From assembly GCA_018873245.2 (NCBI GenBank), contig JAEMBT020000008.1:5512001-5576000 (forward strand): a stretch of 64,000 nt of DNA, written 5' to 3'. The position numbers and the translations under genes are program-made. How positions within the stretch are numbered: position 1 is the first letter of the stretch; every line of letters begins with the position of its first letter. Positions 42,160 to 54,639 of the stretch are shown piece by piece. The stretch is from Archegozetes longisetosus. Its lineage: Eukaryota; Arthropoda; Arachnida; Sarcoptiformes; Trhypochthoniidae. The notes under the pieces are model-generated. The model saw only the letters and a list, made by a program, of their open reading frames with translations. It made no database searches and was not told where the DNA came from.

Positions 42160-43034
42160 CTAAATTGAAAGAACCAGCTTCTCCTCCGTGTTCAAAGTAA
42201 AACCTGTCACCAAACTTCCAGTGGTGGAATTGAATGCCATTAAGACATCCAAAAGTTGGGCCCAATATAGATCCAAATGCAGGTGTTTCTGATAATCCTC
42301 CAACAAATAGATCGACGTCTCTATAATCTCTGCAAAAGAAAAGAAAATGATTACAGATAAAAAATTGAATGACTAGTTATGATTAATAAACCTGTAAACA
42401 CTCCTCAATTCGTCGACTCTTGATTCAGGTATAAATCGAGTCAAATCTTTCCAACCTTTGATTTCAATACCAGTGCAGTACTCGACATAATAGACATAAG
42501 CAGGAACTCCATGTTCTCGGCCACGATTTATATTAATTGCTGGCAAATCTATCACTGAAGGCATAGTTACAGCTGTTCTGCGAGGATTGAAAAAGAGAAA
42601 GTCCTTAACGTCAGACACAACAAACTGTTCCACATTATTATCTGGTTGTTCAAGAAGTCCGCGAATCAATCCATTGGCCTTAAATTGAATAATTGATTAG
42701 AGAATAAGAATAAAAGTGTGACATAGGCTTAACAATTGTATTACATTTCCCAACCAGATGTCTGACATCTCAAAGAACTTGTTTCTCAACAACACTTGAT
42801 ATGATTGTTCGTATGCTTTAGAGATAATATTGAACATTGAGAAGACCTGTGAGTGACCCATACGAAGACCGGCCACTGCGACCGCTTGAATTGTTGACGG
42901 ATCCATATTTGGATTGTATTTTGTGTATCCGTCGTGTTGAATATTCAGGTCAAAGTATTTCATCAGTTTTTCTCCAAGAATCGAAGGCATGTATTCTCCG
43001 AAATGAATCTTTTGTGTCTCTGCGATCAAGTCTC
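42160..43034 (-). CDS. animal haem peroxidase, C-terminal part (3 exons)
   Basis: Minus-strand exons 43034-42745, 42678-42392 and 42329-42160 splice in phase with GT-AG borders. They read DLIAETQKIHFGEYMPSILG, ...AVAGLRMGHSQVFSMFN, then GLIRGLLEQP...DLPAININRGREHGVPAYV and DYRDVDLFVGGLSETP...LGPTFGCLNGIQFHHWKFGDRFYFEH. RMGHS includes the proximal haem-ligand His region and INRGREHGVP is the family hallmark of myeloperoxidase/peroxinectin-type enzymes. The N-terminal half with the distal His and calcium loop is missing upstream within several kb, and the last exon after a donor at 42159 is not recognisable. It is either a gene with distant exons or a fragment; the sequence present is intact. 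Confidence 0.85.
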
Positions 43035-43299
43035 CTAAATTTTGTGAGCAATTCCCAAGTTTCAGTCAATAGTTTTAAGTAATTTGTCAAATCAGTCACG
43101 AACGCCACTTGAGGCTTAAGTGTGACTTGACCAAATTACCGGTATGACAACGAATGCGAGTCTGTGTCTAAGATTTTCACAATTAAAACTCAATTCGACA
43201 CAATTACAATACACTCATAAATGAATTGCTATTTCAGTTAATATAAAATGTTCTGAATTTTTCTAATGAAGTATGAAAGTAGAAATCAAATGACATATA

Positions 43300-43902
43300 C
43301 AGGTGTTTCGAAAAGAACTCAAGTAAAGTAATTGTCTGTAACTTTTAAAATCAAAGTTACAATTCTTTGAGACTTAGTGCACCTTATCCTGAATGATAGG
43401 AGATTTTTGCCATGTCACGCGATCTTTGTCTACTCTCCTGGGAAACATCGACACATACAGTACTGAAGTGAAAATATTTATTGTGAAAAAATACTATTTG
43501 AGTAACAAGAGCACTATTCTTGTTGAAAGAAAATTTAAGAAAACTTTGTCTTATCGCTCTATATTTTAACATGATTCCAAATTTAATTTAAAAATTTGAG
43601 AATACTGGAAGTGTTTTGGATGATTTGAGCGATAATGTTGGGAGACCTGAATGCTTAAAACAACTCGAATGCATAATTGAAGCTTAAATTGCCAACATTG
43701 CTAATGCTGGCCTCAATGATGTTACCGATAACTTTCAAGTTTCAAGTCAACGACAGGTTTCTCGAAAGAACGGTTGGCATGTTTAACACGTTGTCATAAT
43801 CTGCCATTATTCGTTCATTTGTAAATAATTTCATGTAAATATGATAAACAGTCTTCGAGTAATCAGTTTTTACTTTTGTTCAGTCCTTTTTGAAAAGCCC
43901 TC
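43300..43902 (+). mobile_element. decayed Tc1/mariner-related element
   Basis: Terminal sequences caggtgtttcgaaaagaact and the inverse of the right end (agggcttttcaaaaaggact) resemble each other, with TA beside both. The interior reads VKIFIVKKYYLSNKSTILVERKFKKTL, ENTGSVLDDLSDNVGRP and a few later words in several frames, like the HTH region of a transposase. Heavily mutated. Confidence 0.5.
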
Positions 43903-43904
43903 TA

Positions 43905-45149
43905 TGTTAAAAAGGGTTTATTCATTAGTTGTTACTCAAAGTCGATGGACATGTTGAAACTGAATTTTGAATTCAGATCTGATAACACGATAGTTAAATC
44001 TAAATTATTGGGTCAGCTCAATGAAGTTTGGTTTAAGATAAGTGTGTCATTAGTTTTATTGAAGCAGTAAATCAATATTCTCAGAGTTCTCACAATTTTC
44101 TATTCAATTAAACTAATTGTGGCAAAGATAGCAATTAAGCGAATAGGCATCAATCTAAGAACGGACACTAAAATAGTTGTCAGATTAGCTAAAATTGAAT
44201 AATTTCAAATCAATAAGTTTTTAAATCAAAATTATACACTGAAAGTCATCAAATCTGAAAATGTACTTCATTTTGAAAAGTCAAATCCTTTGCATACTTT
44301 TATTTATTTGAGGCAAATGAAGACACGAATTCCTCAAATGCAGATTCATTAATTCAATACTGATTAAAATTCGACTGTTCCTCAGCTTAGACTTTCTTTT
44401 TTATATACAAAGTAAGCATCAAAAGAGAATGATTTTTTGCATAAATGTTACAAGGGAGGGTCGCGAGTCTTCAGGAGCCGATTCTGAAAATATTTCTATC
44501 ATATGAATGTGATATCAAGACATCTTTAAAAATAATAATTAAAAGGGCGGAACTCCACAAGTCTGGTAGTGATACTCATTCAAAGTTCAGAATTTCAATT
44601 AACGATTTGTAAGCTTTATATGAATAGCAGTGATATAAACATTTATTATTTTTGTGTGAAATTTGGCTTCAATTTTGCGTCAATTCGTGTTTACTTTTCA
44701 CGCAAAAGTGTGTTCTCTCTTTTTATTGGCGGTTATTTGGGCCATATTTGAGCCATATTTTTCAGAATCACATTAACGACATTTGATTTTTATTGACTTA
44801 GGGTCACAACAATCACTTCATTCCTATCTATTCATAGCTATAAAAATATGGTCAAGAGAACTAACATTTCTTTGTAGACATCGTTTCTTTAATATCTTTT
44901 AAAAAGTATATAAACTGAAAAATGAGGTGTATTTCATGTGTTTTCGTCAAAAATTCATGCCATAGACAATCAAATGCCTAACAATATTTCAAATTATTGC
45001 CCCTCAGGTCTAACTTAGAGAAAACATGAAACAAATTTTAGGAAATCACTTCTACACATCACTAGCAAAGAGTCTAATTTCATACGAGTTATTGTTAAGC
45101 ATTCACTAAGTTTTACTTTGCATTTTCACCTCAACTATAAATTCATTAA
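43905..45149. other. intergenic, no feature recognised
   Basis: AT-rich sequence without convincing ORF, repeat or RNA gene. Upstream exons of the minus-strand peroxidase were searched for by eye and not found. Confidence 0.4.
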
Positions 45150-45790
45150 TTATTGTGCAGATCAGTGTTTCGCACAAATACAAATGAAGACATAAGAGAT
45201 AAGCAAAATCCCATTAATTTGGAACATAGACTGAAATCCATAATAAATATAAATAATGTGTTCTCTTGTGTTGACAAAATTGTTGCAATCGATTCATTTT
45301 TATCCCATTTTTATGACAGTTATTAGACTAAATGAATTTTCTATTTGAACGCTGTCATCAAAGAGCTCACCAAATCATAACTTATGATATAATCAAATTC
45401 TTATTTAATTTAATTAACGAATAAAATCTTTTCAACTAATTAGCTGTCATCAAATTCAAAGGCTTTTATGCTCGAAAGCTTAATGATCGCGGATAACACC
45501 TAAAAATGATGACAAGCTTTACGTTAGACTACTATATAAAGGATGTAAACAACTTATACTAGTAGAATATTCAATATACTAATCAAAGTAAACAAATCAA
45601 ATTTCGAAACAATGCACATTGCAGGCAGTTTCACATTACAACACCTTTCTTCTTGTTGCTATTCAACATTATTGAGCGAATGTATTGAAAATATGTGTCA
45701 TTTTTATCAATTAATTATTAATGATTTGTTGCATTACTGAAGCGCATCAAAACTCAATTGAAAAATGTTTCGTCATTTAATACTTGTCTT
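45150..45790 (+). repeat. dispersed duplicated segment Y, locus B (uninterrupted)
   Basis: Contiguous counterpart of 28925-29145, 31120-31368 and 38148-38275. It lacks both intervening blocks and so represents the unfilled arrangement at the TIR-element insertion point (about 45645). Confidence 0.85.
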
Positions 45791-46779
45791 AAAATTAATA
45801 TATTCTTAGAACTTGAGCTCTTCATAATAACTTCGGAAGATAGAGAGCATTTTCTAAAATCTAAACAGAAATTAAGCTTTTTGGCTTAACCGACTTCTGT
45901 GAAACTGACTCCTACAGTTTAGTTCGCATATGAAAGTCTCCTGCATTAAGGTCAATAAAGTCATGTAAATTGAAGACAAAATTGCTGAACAAAGATAATA
46001 AACTCATGTGATGACTGATGTGCACTGATATATATTAAAACTGATACTTCACTGTGCAAAAATACATTGCTATCCTAGAAAACACATGTAATAAGTTTGG
46101 ATGTAACTTAGTCTTGTTTTAACTAAGTAAATTGTGGACTCCTTTAACTCAGTCATATCAAGGTTTTATTGTATTTGTGTTACTTATATTCCACTTATAC
46201 TGTTGATTACTAATTATCAATTTATTGTTTATTCTGCAATACTATCTGAAAAAGTTTTGTCATCAACAAGAACAAACTTACATCAAATTAAACAGAATTC
46301 ATTATTTACTTTGTTTAAAAACTCATACAGTTTTATGAATTTTATTTTTAGCCATCGAATTGAAGCCTTGAATTGAAAACTATCACTTTTGATGATTTGA
46401 AATTGAAGTGAATAAAAATATGATTTGATCAGTACATAACTTTAGCACTTATATCGCGGGCACTCTTATTGAGAATAAATAACTGACAGTTTGAACAACT
46501 CTAAGGAACTTTCGCAGTGTTTAAATATCAGAGCAGTGAATATCAATTTATTCAGCATTACTGAACGCATGGACTGAAAAATTGTTTGTAATAATAGTGA
46601 AAAAGTTGTTACCTCACATCGATTATATTTTGTCTGAAACACACTTGTATTGGGAGCCATTTGATCAACTTTGATAATTACTGCATCTGTTCAGTTCTAA
46701 ACATATGAATGATATGTAAGACTTTTTGACATTAGAGTAACTTTGCTCATAATAGATGAACACAACTCTATCAGGGAGT
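45791..46779. other. intergenic, no feature recognised
   Basis: AT-rich. An 80-codon open frame at 46134-46376 is hydrophobic but has no recognisable motif and no conserved start context; I do not call it a gene. Confidence 0.4.
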
Positions 46780-47055
46780 AAGCGTAAAAATTCATTGAAT
46801 AAAAATTTCAATCGAAATACACATTAAATGAATAACACTTTATATATTGAACGAACAAATCGTTTTTCTTTTGATTGTATTAATCAGTGTTAAGTCATCA
46901 AAACAGTTAAACTTTTGTATATCGAAGATAACTATTAATGTAAATCTAATAATAGTCGCAAAAATGACAAACTATTATATGAAGTTTCGATAATTTATGA
47001 TCACTCTCGTGAAACGCGTTCAAATTGATTTAATCAAAATATGATTCACTTACCG
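46780..47055 (+). repeat. dispersed duplicated segment X, copy B
   Basis: Counterpart of 26130-26395 in the same orientation. X lies left of Y at locus A but right of Y at locus B. Confidence 0.75.
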
Positions 47056-48092
47056 TCAGTTTTCGGATGGACAATCCAGTTTTGACCGGAACAAATTGAC
47101 CCGAACAAAAGTTGGCAGCGCTGTCCCCTAATGAATAAAAACGCGTTTCAAATCTCAGACATATTACTGATAATCTTATCCTTCATATGTTATAGTTTAT
47201 AGTAATTTAAAATCTAATTTTTTAGATTGAGATAAACTCAATTTTCTCTAATCATTGTTTTTTTAGTGTTGAATTCAATGTTTAAAATTGGATGAAACAA
47301 AAGTTCCTAAATTTTCAATCGAATCAAAGGAGTGAGTATTACAAATCAGTGCTTCAATTATAATTAATTCATTCATTTTACATTCAATGGATTTGAAATT
47401 GATTCTCTCCAAGTTTGATGACGAGCAAATTTATTTGATGATCATTTTTAAAATAGATGTAAAGTATTTACAAATAAAAATTGTGGGACTAATCGAAGTT
47501 AAACTATCAAACTCACAAACTATCAAACTATTCACTACTCACTACTCCTCACATGTAATATGAGAAAATGTGAATAACTGTGAATAATTATTTTTCAACC
47601 AATAAATAAAGTTTACGATTATATGAAAGACTATTTATTGAAGAGTTATCGCTATCAAATTAATAATAAGAACTGTCAACAAAATAGATATGTAAATAGA
47701 TATGTAAACTCAAATCCTTCAGATTAGTCGCGATATCATAACTGCTTACATAACTGCTCACTCCCGACTTCAAAGTTAAGCAAAAATTGCAAATTTCTAT
47801 AATCCAAAGTGAAAATCAAGTAAAAAACGATTACTTTAATGACAGTACAGTTATCTTTTGGTGTTTTGCAGGCCGTATGATTCACATATTTGAGGTCATT
47901 TTTGTCACAATTAAATAATCGGTTGTGATCACAAATCACGAAATTAATTAGTAATAAATTGACTTGTATTGAATTGATTTAAATAATTAATTAGATTAAA
48001 GTAATAAAAATAAGTGCAGCATAATATCGATGTGATGCCACGCCGTCTCATTGATGTTGCGATACTTGCTAACCAACATGTGGTTATGTAGC
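47056..48092. other. intergenic, no feature recognised
   Basis: AT-rich sequence with no coding or repeat signal that I can support. Confidence 0.4.
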
Positions 48093-48160
48093 TGCAACTT
48101 TAGCTCAGTAGTAGATTTGTTTGCATTTTGCGCAGCCGCCGTTCGATTCGTGTTTTTACG
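48093..48160 (+). other. degenerate tRNA-like sequence
   Basis: An A-box-like tagctcagtagtaga and B-box-like gttcgattcg are correctly spaced and followed by a T5 run (48152-48156). Stems do not close well (T-stem mismatched), so this is a tRNA pseudogene or SINE head, not a working tRNA. A perfect palindrome ttcaactagttgaa follows at about 48208. Confidence 0.4.
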
Positions 48161-48736
48161 GTTCTTAGTCACTTGTATTAGTTGGCCTCTAACGGTGCTG
48201 CCATCCTATTCAACTAGTTGAAGGATTAGCAGCTACTTTCACAAAGTTATTTAAGTGAGGACTAGCATCGTCTCATACACTTAAGTCAAGCTTTCAAAAT
48301 TATTCAAACAAAATCTGCTTCAATAGAAAGTTTAAGGACTTAAAGGCCATGCTTTCATTATATTTTTGCGCATACTAGTAAATTGTTAATGATTTCACTT
48401 TTTAATCAAGTTAGACATCGAGGTCGCAAATCAGTCGATTCAAATTGTGAACAATTTATAGTAAATATCTAACGATTTTTCTCGTAGGTGCATATGTAAA
48501 ACTTAATGAACTCATCTTGCTTTAAATAATTATAAAACATATTTTAATCAGGAGTAAGAACTTTAGAAGAATGAGCTTAAACTATTTCATCGATTGATAG
48601 TTTACGGAATATTTGATCAGTTTTTAGGTCATAAACTGATTCCTATTCGAAAATAAGTGAAACTATTACAATTTCATAGTTTAATATATTTATATTCTTG
48701 AGGTTTGTTTTATGGTTGAACAGTGTTGGTCTAAGT

Positions 48737-49073
48737 AGAGTGACCACACGTCCAATTTTTCACTGGATAGTCTCAATTTTCTAGTTCAAATTCTGGAAAT
48801 CCAATTTTTTTATAAAGATCAAACTGGACACCAGTTCGTTTGGTTTACAAATTTCGGCAGTAAAAACTCAAGATTTAGTTCACTTATTTGATATGAGATA
48901 TTTGATATTTGGGAATGAGAACAAAAATCATTTTTGTATAAATGAAGAGAATAATATATTTTAGAAGTTTTCGTGCAAATCAATAAAAGTTAGAGTTAAT
49001 TCAAATTTGTCAAATAGTATTCCCTTTCAGATTATCTGCCCAGTACTCGGGTAGGCCAGAAGTGGTGACCCTA
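48737..49073. mobile_element. hAT-like MITE
   Basis: The ends tagagtgaccacacgtcc and the inverse of the right end (ttagggtcaccacttct) form a short imperfect TIR of the hAT type (consensus near CAGRGTGRCCA). Interior is non-coding. The flanking 8-bp duplication is not clear (gtct shared on both sides). Confidence 0.5.
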
Positions 49074-49525
49074 AGTCTGGAACAAGATATTTGGAACAGA
49101 AAAGCAGTGCATCATTAACACAGCTCTTAATCGTTGACACGATTTGATGTGATTGTCAATCACCACTTAAATGCATGTGGCACTTAAATCCTATCAGACT
49201 ATCAAACCAGATCATTTTAAACAATTCTAATTTTAATCATATGTCAGTAATTTTGGTTAGAAAAATTGCATTAAAACTTTGATTAAAACTGATTTGAACT
49301 GATATTTAAAAGATAACTGAAATGAATGTTCGGTAATTAGTAGTTGAAGTTAATCATAAAATAAACCAAAGTGTGAACAATGTAACTTAGCACAAATGCG
49401 TGTCTTTCAAGCGATCGAAGTATATTAAATCAGTCGTCAGAATCTGATTGAATCAAAATAACTAAATATCTGTTATGACAAAAATGTTGATTTTTTCAAT
49501 TTATACATAGTTGACAGAAGAACAG

Positions 49526-52500
49526 ATATATCGGTGCCACACTTGATAGGAACAGATTGAGACCATCACGTTATAATCACACTGTCGATGGCTTTGTTAT
49601 AATGGCGAGTAAGGTCGGAGTACTCGATATACCTGTTGATAATATCCTTCAAAAAGTAATTAGTTTTTCTGTTTAATCTCAATATCCTCTGATTAGTTGC
49701 GGGGACTCTAAGAATAGCTGTTTTTGTTTCACTAACGAATGACTAACCGGCAAATAGCAAATTAACTTTCAATAACATGATATCGAATTAATGTTTTTCT
49801 CTAAACATCTATCGACTCTTCACTCATATAAAGGCGCGCAAATCTTTGAAGCAGTTGGACTCGGAGAAGAAGTTATTGATAAGTGTTTCAAAAACACTGC
49901 TTCACGACTCGGTGGCGCAACTTTTGAAGATCTCGCAGACGAAGCTTTAGAGCGACATTCGATAGCTTTTCATCCAAGATATTTTTCAGAATCACTTATT
50001 TTACGAAATGCTGGTTTCTATCACTGGCGATCAGGTGTAGAAAAGCATATAAATGACCCGTTAACCATCGCTAACCTTCAGGACGTAGCTGTAACCAACT
50101 CAACAAATGCTTATCAGCAGTTTGTGAACATTACAAATAGAGCGGTAAAAGATTGTACTCTTAGAGGATAACTCGAGCTAATTTACACTTCGAAATCAAT
50201 ACCTATAGAAGATGTGGAACCGGCCACTGCTATTGTTAAATGTTTTGCTACAGGTTTGAGAATTGGGTCTAAACAATTATACAGATAACAAATATTGATT
50301 TATATTTAGGTGCCATGTCTTTCGGCTCGATATCAATCCAAGTCCACACGACTCTCGCTATAGCTATGAATGAGTTGGAGGAAAATCAAATACAGAAGAA
50401 GGTGGAGAAGATTCCGATCGATGGGTTGTAAAAGATTTGGCAGAAATGATTTACGATCTCAAGTGCTCTAATCCTAAGGCAAGGATTTCTATGAAGTCGG
50501 AAATCTACTTTTATAATATAAAGTCTATAAAGTTGATGCCGAATACCAACAGTTTTAGAAAAGTAAATGTAAAATAAATCAAAACTAAAGTCAAATTTTC
50601 AATATTTTCTAACTTTGAGTCATTTTGTGGTTTCGAACCAATTTGTAATCAAATGTTTTGTTTTATGAATAAGGCTTTTATTTACTCATTGAAACATCAC
50701 ATCAATTGAAAGTTATGTCAAACTAATGTTTACTTAAGTTATGGACAAGTTTTCAACTGACAGATGAACCGAGTCTTGAATCGCAATTTATATAATTAAT
50801 TACAAGTTTTGTAAAAGCAACTCATTTCTTGAGTTACTTCACAATATTTTGATTGAGTTTTCAATTCAAAAATTGTTTCATTGATGGGAAATAAATCGAT
50901 AAATACCTCAAACCCCGAAAACCATTTGTTTGAAGTGCCAAAAATAGCGTCAAATACCGAACGACTGAATGGCTTAGCGCACATCTCAGTCAATGCAAGA
51001 CATGCGCATTGGAGACAAACTCAATTTAGAGCCAATTGCAAACAAAGCTGTCAAACAAAGTGGGCATAGACTCAGTCCAATAATTCATTTGAAATGAGTA
51101 AATCATTTCAATTGATAAGTTGAGGAACTGAATACAATTTTGAGCACTTTTCAAAATGAATGTTTAATTGTTTTTCAAATGTCGGACGTTTACAGGGTAT
51201 TCATGGCACATGAGGAACACTCTGGAGGAGCCTGTCTTTAAGGTGGATTTTAAGGATCTCTTTCTATTTTAAATGATTTGAAGCAAAATAATGAAAATTT
51301 TATTCATTAAGCAAAAATTTGAGATAATAACTAAACCTAGAAATCGATTAACAGGTGTATGGAATGTGGAGTTCCGTTCTGTCAGTCATCACACGGCTGT
51401 CCACTGGGTAACGATTCCGCGACGGAATGATCTCGTATATTAGGACGACTGGTACGAAGCCACTAAACAACTTCTGCAAACAAATGATTTTCCTGATTTC
51501 ACGGGTCGTGTGTGTCCGGCATCATGTGAGGGCGCGTGTGTTCTCGGTGTTTATGAGCTACCAGTGCTATTAAAACAGTCTACGTGTCTATTATTGAAAC
51601 TGCCTTTGGAAAGGGTTGGATTAAGGCATGACCACCTGCTCGAACAACTCATAAACGTGTAGCTATTATTGGTTCAGGACCGGCAGGACTGGCGTGTGCT
51701 GACCAACTCAAGAAAGCCGGTCATTTAGTCACTGTTTTTGAAAGGAACGATCGAATCGGTGGACTTGTTCAATACGGTATTCCAATCATGAAGTTATCGA
51801 AACAAGTGATTCAGCGAAGAATCGACTTAATGAGTGCCGAAGCAATTGTTTTCAAAACTAATTGCAATGTTGGCAAAGATATATCTGGTGAAGAACTGCT
51901 GCGAAACTTTGATGCGATATGTTTTGCAACAGGCGCCACGTGGCTGACAGATTTGCCTATTCCTGGCAGACAATTGAATGGCATCCATTTTGCGATGACT
52001 TTTCTCGAGTGTTCACAAAAACATTTGTGGAAAACAACCAATGATGTGATGCCAGATATTAGTGCTTAAGGAGTATTGCAGTTAAAAGCAATTGATTGTT
52101 GATTATTTGAATGTTGATGAAGGTAACAATAGCCATAAAAACATAAGTGTCTTCGAATTAGATACTGACTCATGAAGTTTTGATAAAAATGATCAAAAAG
52201 TTAAGCTTCCACTTGGGATAAGTTTCGACTTTAATGTGAATCAGTTTATTGTTAGCAGCAATAGGTTCTCATAAACATAGGAGAAAAACTTTTATCAGCC
52301 AAAGATCATGAATTGGTTTTGGTTTTCGATCTTCACCATTCTGTATTTGATGGATAGCTATTATGGCTTAAATAGTAAGAAATAAAATTTATTGGAGGCG
52401 GTCAAACGGGATGTGATTGCATCGCAACTTGTTTGAGACAAGTAATTCAATTAATCGTTGACTTTATTTTAGTTTTATTAAACTTTATTCAAACTGATAT

Positions 52501-52795
52501 TTAGGGCGCCAAAAGCATTGTTTGTTTTGAAATTTGACCTCAACCTCCTCCGAATCGAGACCAGATTAATCCTTGGCCTCAATAGCCCACAGTTTTGTGG
52601 GTCGATTACGGGTACGAAGGAGTGAAGCTTAAATGGGGTGAAGACCCAACACTTTTCTCTATATCGAGCAAAGAATTTCTGGATGAGGCAAATGCAAATG
52701 TTAGAGCAATTCGTTCGATTAAAGTCGAGTACAAACAAGACCAAAGTGGCCGATGGAATATGCTTATAACTGTGTTTAATGCATTTAATGATTAG
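49526..52795 (+). pseudogene. glutamate synthase (GOGAT) pseudogene, copy 2
   Basis: Exons in normal order: 49526-49655 ([22 protein letters not shown]), then from about 49791 STLHSYKGAQIFEAVGLGEE through HINDPLTIANLQ and TLRG. A Gln codon has become TAA at about 50171, and reading continues to an intron at 50254-50309 and AMSFGSISIQVHTTLAIAM. A 1-base loss follows before KSNT; then sequence breaks off at about 50520. The FMN-domain GHDGG region and the end of the large subunit are missing. The small subunit resumes at about 51352 with the Fe-S motif CMECGVPFCQSSHGCPLGN, a frameshift, [21 protein letters not shown] fold (GSGPAGLACADQL), GGGQTGCDC and VKLKWGEDP...SGRWNM. Introns are retained. 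Confidence 0.85.
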
Positions 52796-53606
52796 AAGAG
52801 TTAATAATTTGAAATTTGAATTATAATCGACTGAGTCTTCCAAATAAGTTAATATTAAATCTAAAATTTGAATCAATTGACGAATGACTTGAAATGAACA
52901 AAACGAAAGACTTTATTGTAAAAATAATTGTATGTTATTTAATTATTGATTGTTGTTATTCAATAGTTTATTGTCATTGTATAGATCATTGAGTCATAAT
53001 TGAGACCATTTTAGTTAATTCAATCAATAAAATAAGTGTCTAAACATTTTTTCGACTTTAAGCCCATTGGAATACAATTTCAAAAGTTGCTTTAAAACAT
53101 TGATAAGTTTTAAGAGAAGTAACTTTTAGTAACGTAGATAATAATTGATGTCGAGTGAACTGAAGTGGCAGGTTTCAAATATCTATTTAAAGTAAAAATT
53201 AAAAATAAGATGTATTTTCAATATCGGTATTCGGTGCTCAGTTTCACGAGCATTGGTAGCAAAGCACTCGCACGCAGTCATTCAATTAGTATTCATATGC
53301 ATTTGGCTAGTTTTCGATTTTGAAAATTAGCGGCTACCGGTTACAGAGCCTCCTTTCGACCCCCACTGTTCTAATATGGCATTTGATAACTCGTATTACA
53401 TTTTGGGACTATGCTGAGTAGTTTATTTGGTGCTAACTGTTTTGGTTTGGGCCCCACTCATGTGAGATGTGAGCAAAACCAGATGAAAATTTTCCAAGTA
53501 CGAGAAAAGTTTGCTCGGAATTGACAAAAAAGTATATATATGTGTAGCAGTGTGCGAGTAGTACGATAACACAATAGCAGTACTACAAAACAATATGCAG
53601 TAGAGA

Positions 53607-53691
53607 GTCATTGGGGTGTAGTGGTATGCGAGTCGAGATTTGGGGCGAAAGTCCCGGGTTCGAGTCTCGGTGTCGCCGCTGCACTTTTTTT
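53607..53691 (+). other. tRNA-like Pol III unit, copy 2
   Basis: Same unit as at 3513. Here the T-arm ccggg-ttcgagt-ctcgg pairs at all five positions (one G-T), followed by a T7 run at 53685-53691. Acceptor stem does not pair. Retained A and B boxes suggest a former or present Pol III transcript. Confidence 0.5.
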
Positions 53692-54639
53692 GACTGAATT
53701 GGTTGTGTGGGCGACCATTCTGTGTAGCAATTGAGCTGCTGGCTCTGTACGGGTGCGTGCCGCTGCAGAATAGAAAACGGGCAAAAAACAGAGTGAGTGA
53801 CAGACGAGTGACACGAGTGACAACAAACGCATTCTTACATGGGAAGCACTCTGCCTACAGCTAGTAGTGTGGCCACGCATCTAAATGCTGGCCACTGAAA
53901 GCTGTTTTACGGCGGAAGTGTAAGCGTAGGCTACAAGGCCACAGTCACAACAGCCACATTGTGCAGACTCGAAAGTTCTATTGAACTTACTATCGCGACT
54001 AAACCAATGTTGGGCATAGAGAATGACATGAGATAAATTCGGTGCTTCCGAATTCAATACTAAAATAATGAAAGTGAGAAATAAAAGGCTGTAGCAGAAC
54101 GCTTTAGGAACGGTGGAAAGTTTGAGAGGCTATGTGGGAAGTCTGTAGAATTGAAGCACTGTTCAAATGAAAAGCCTTCAGTTTGAGCGCGTAGGTGCCG
54201 CGTGTTGAACCTGATGTGCGATTCGCTTGTTCAGTGGTTTCAAATTCAAAGTGAAGGAATAGCATGTTAGTAAAATAGAAGTCTGTAACTAAAGAAAGAC
54301 GGTGGAAGCGGTGGGAAGAATTTTTGGTAGTGTAAGTGTCGCCTGTTTTTGCGTGTTCTCATGAGTTGGAACTAAACAAGTTAGTGACAACGGTGCAGTC
54401 TGAAGGAGTAGAAAGTATATCAGTTGAAGCACTGAAGGTACCGAGTGTCGATACTGATTTACGGTCTGTTCCATCAGTATTTGCAAGTTGCAAATGAGTA
54501 AATGGTCTGATTGCGATGAACGGAGGTCTGTAGCTAGAGTCTTTAGGACTTGTGGAAAAAATAATGTCTGAAACACGTAGATAACGTGTTTTCTTCATTG
54601 GTGTAGAAGGGGCAGTGGATGTGGTGCAGAGCCTGAGGG

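Noticed and set aside
46134-46376. 80-codon hydrophobic ORF as a receptor fragment
   Set aside because: No conserved motif, no neighbouring exons and typical length for chance frames in AT-rich DNA.
48093-48160. Functional tRNA gene
   Set aside because: A and B boxes are recognisable but the T-stem and acceptor stem do not pair, so only a tRNA-like relic is supported.
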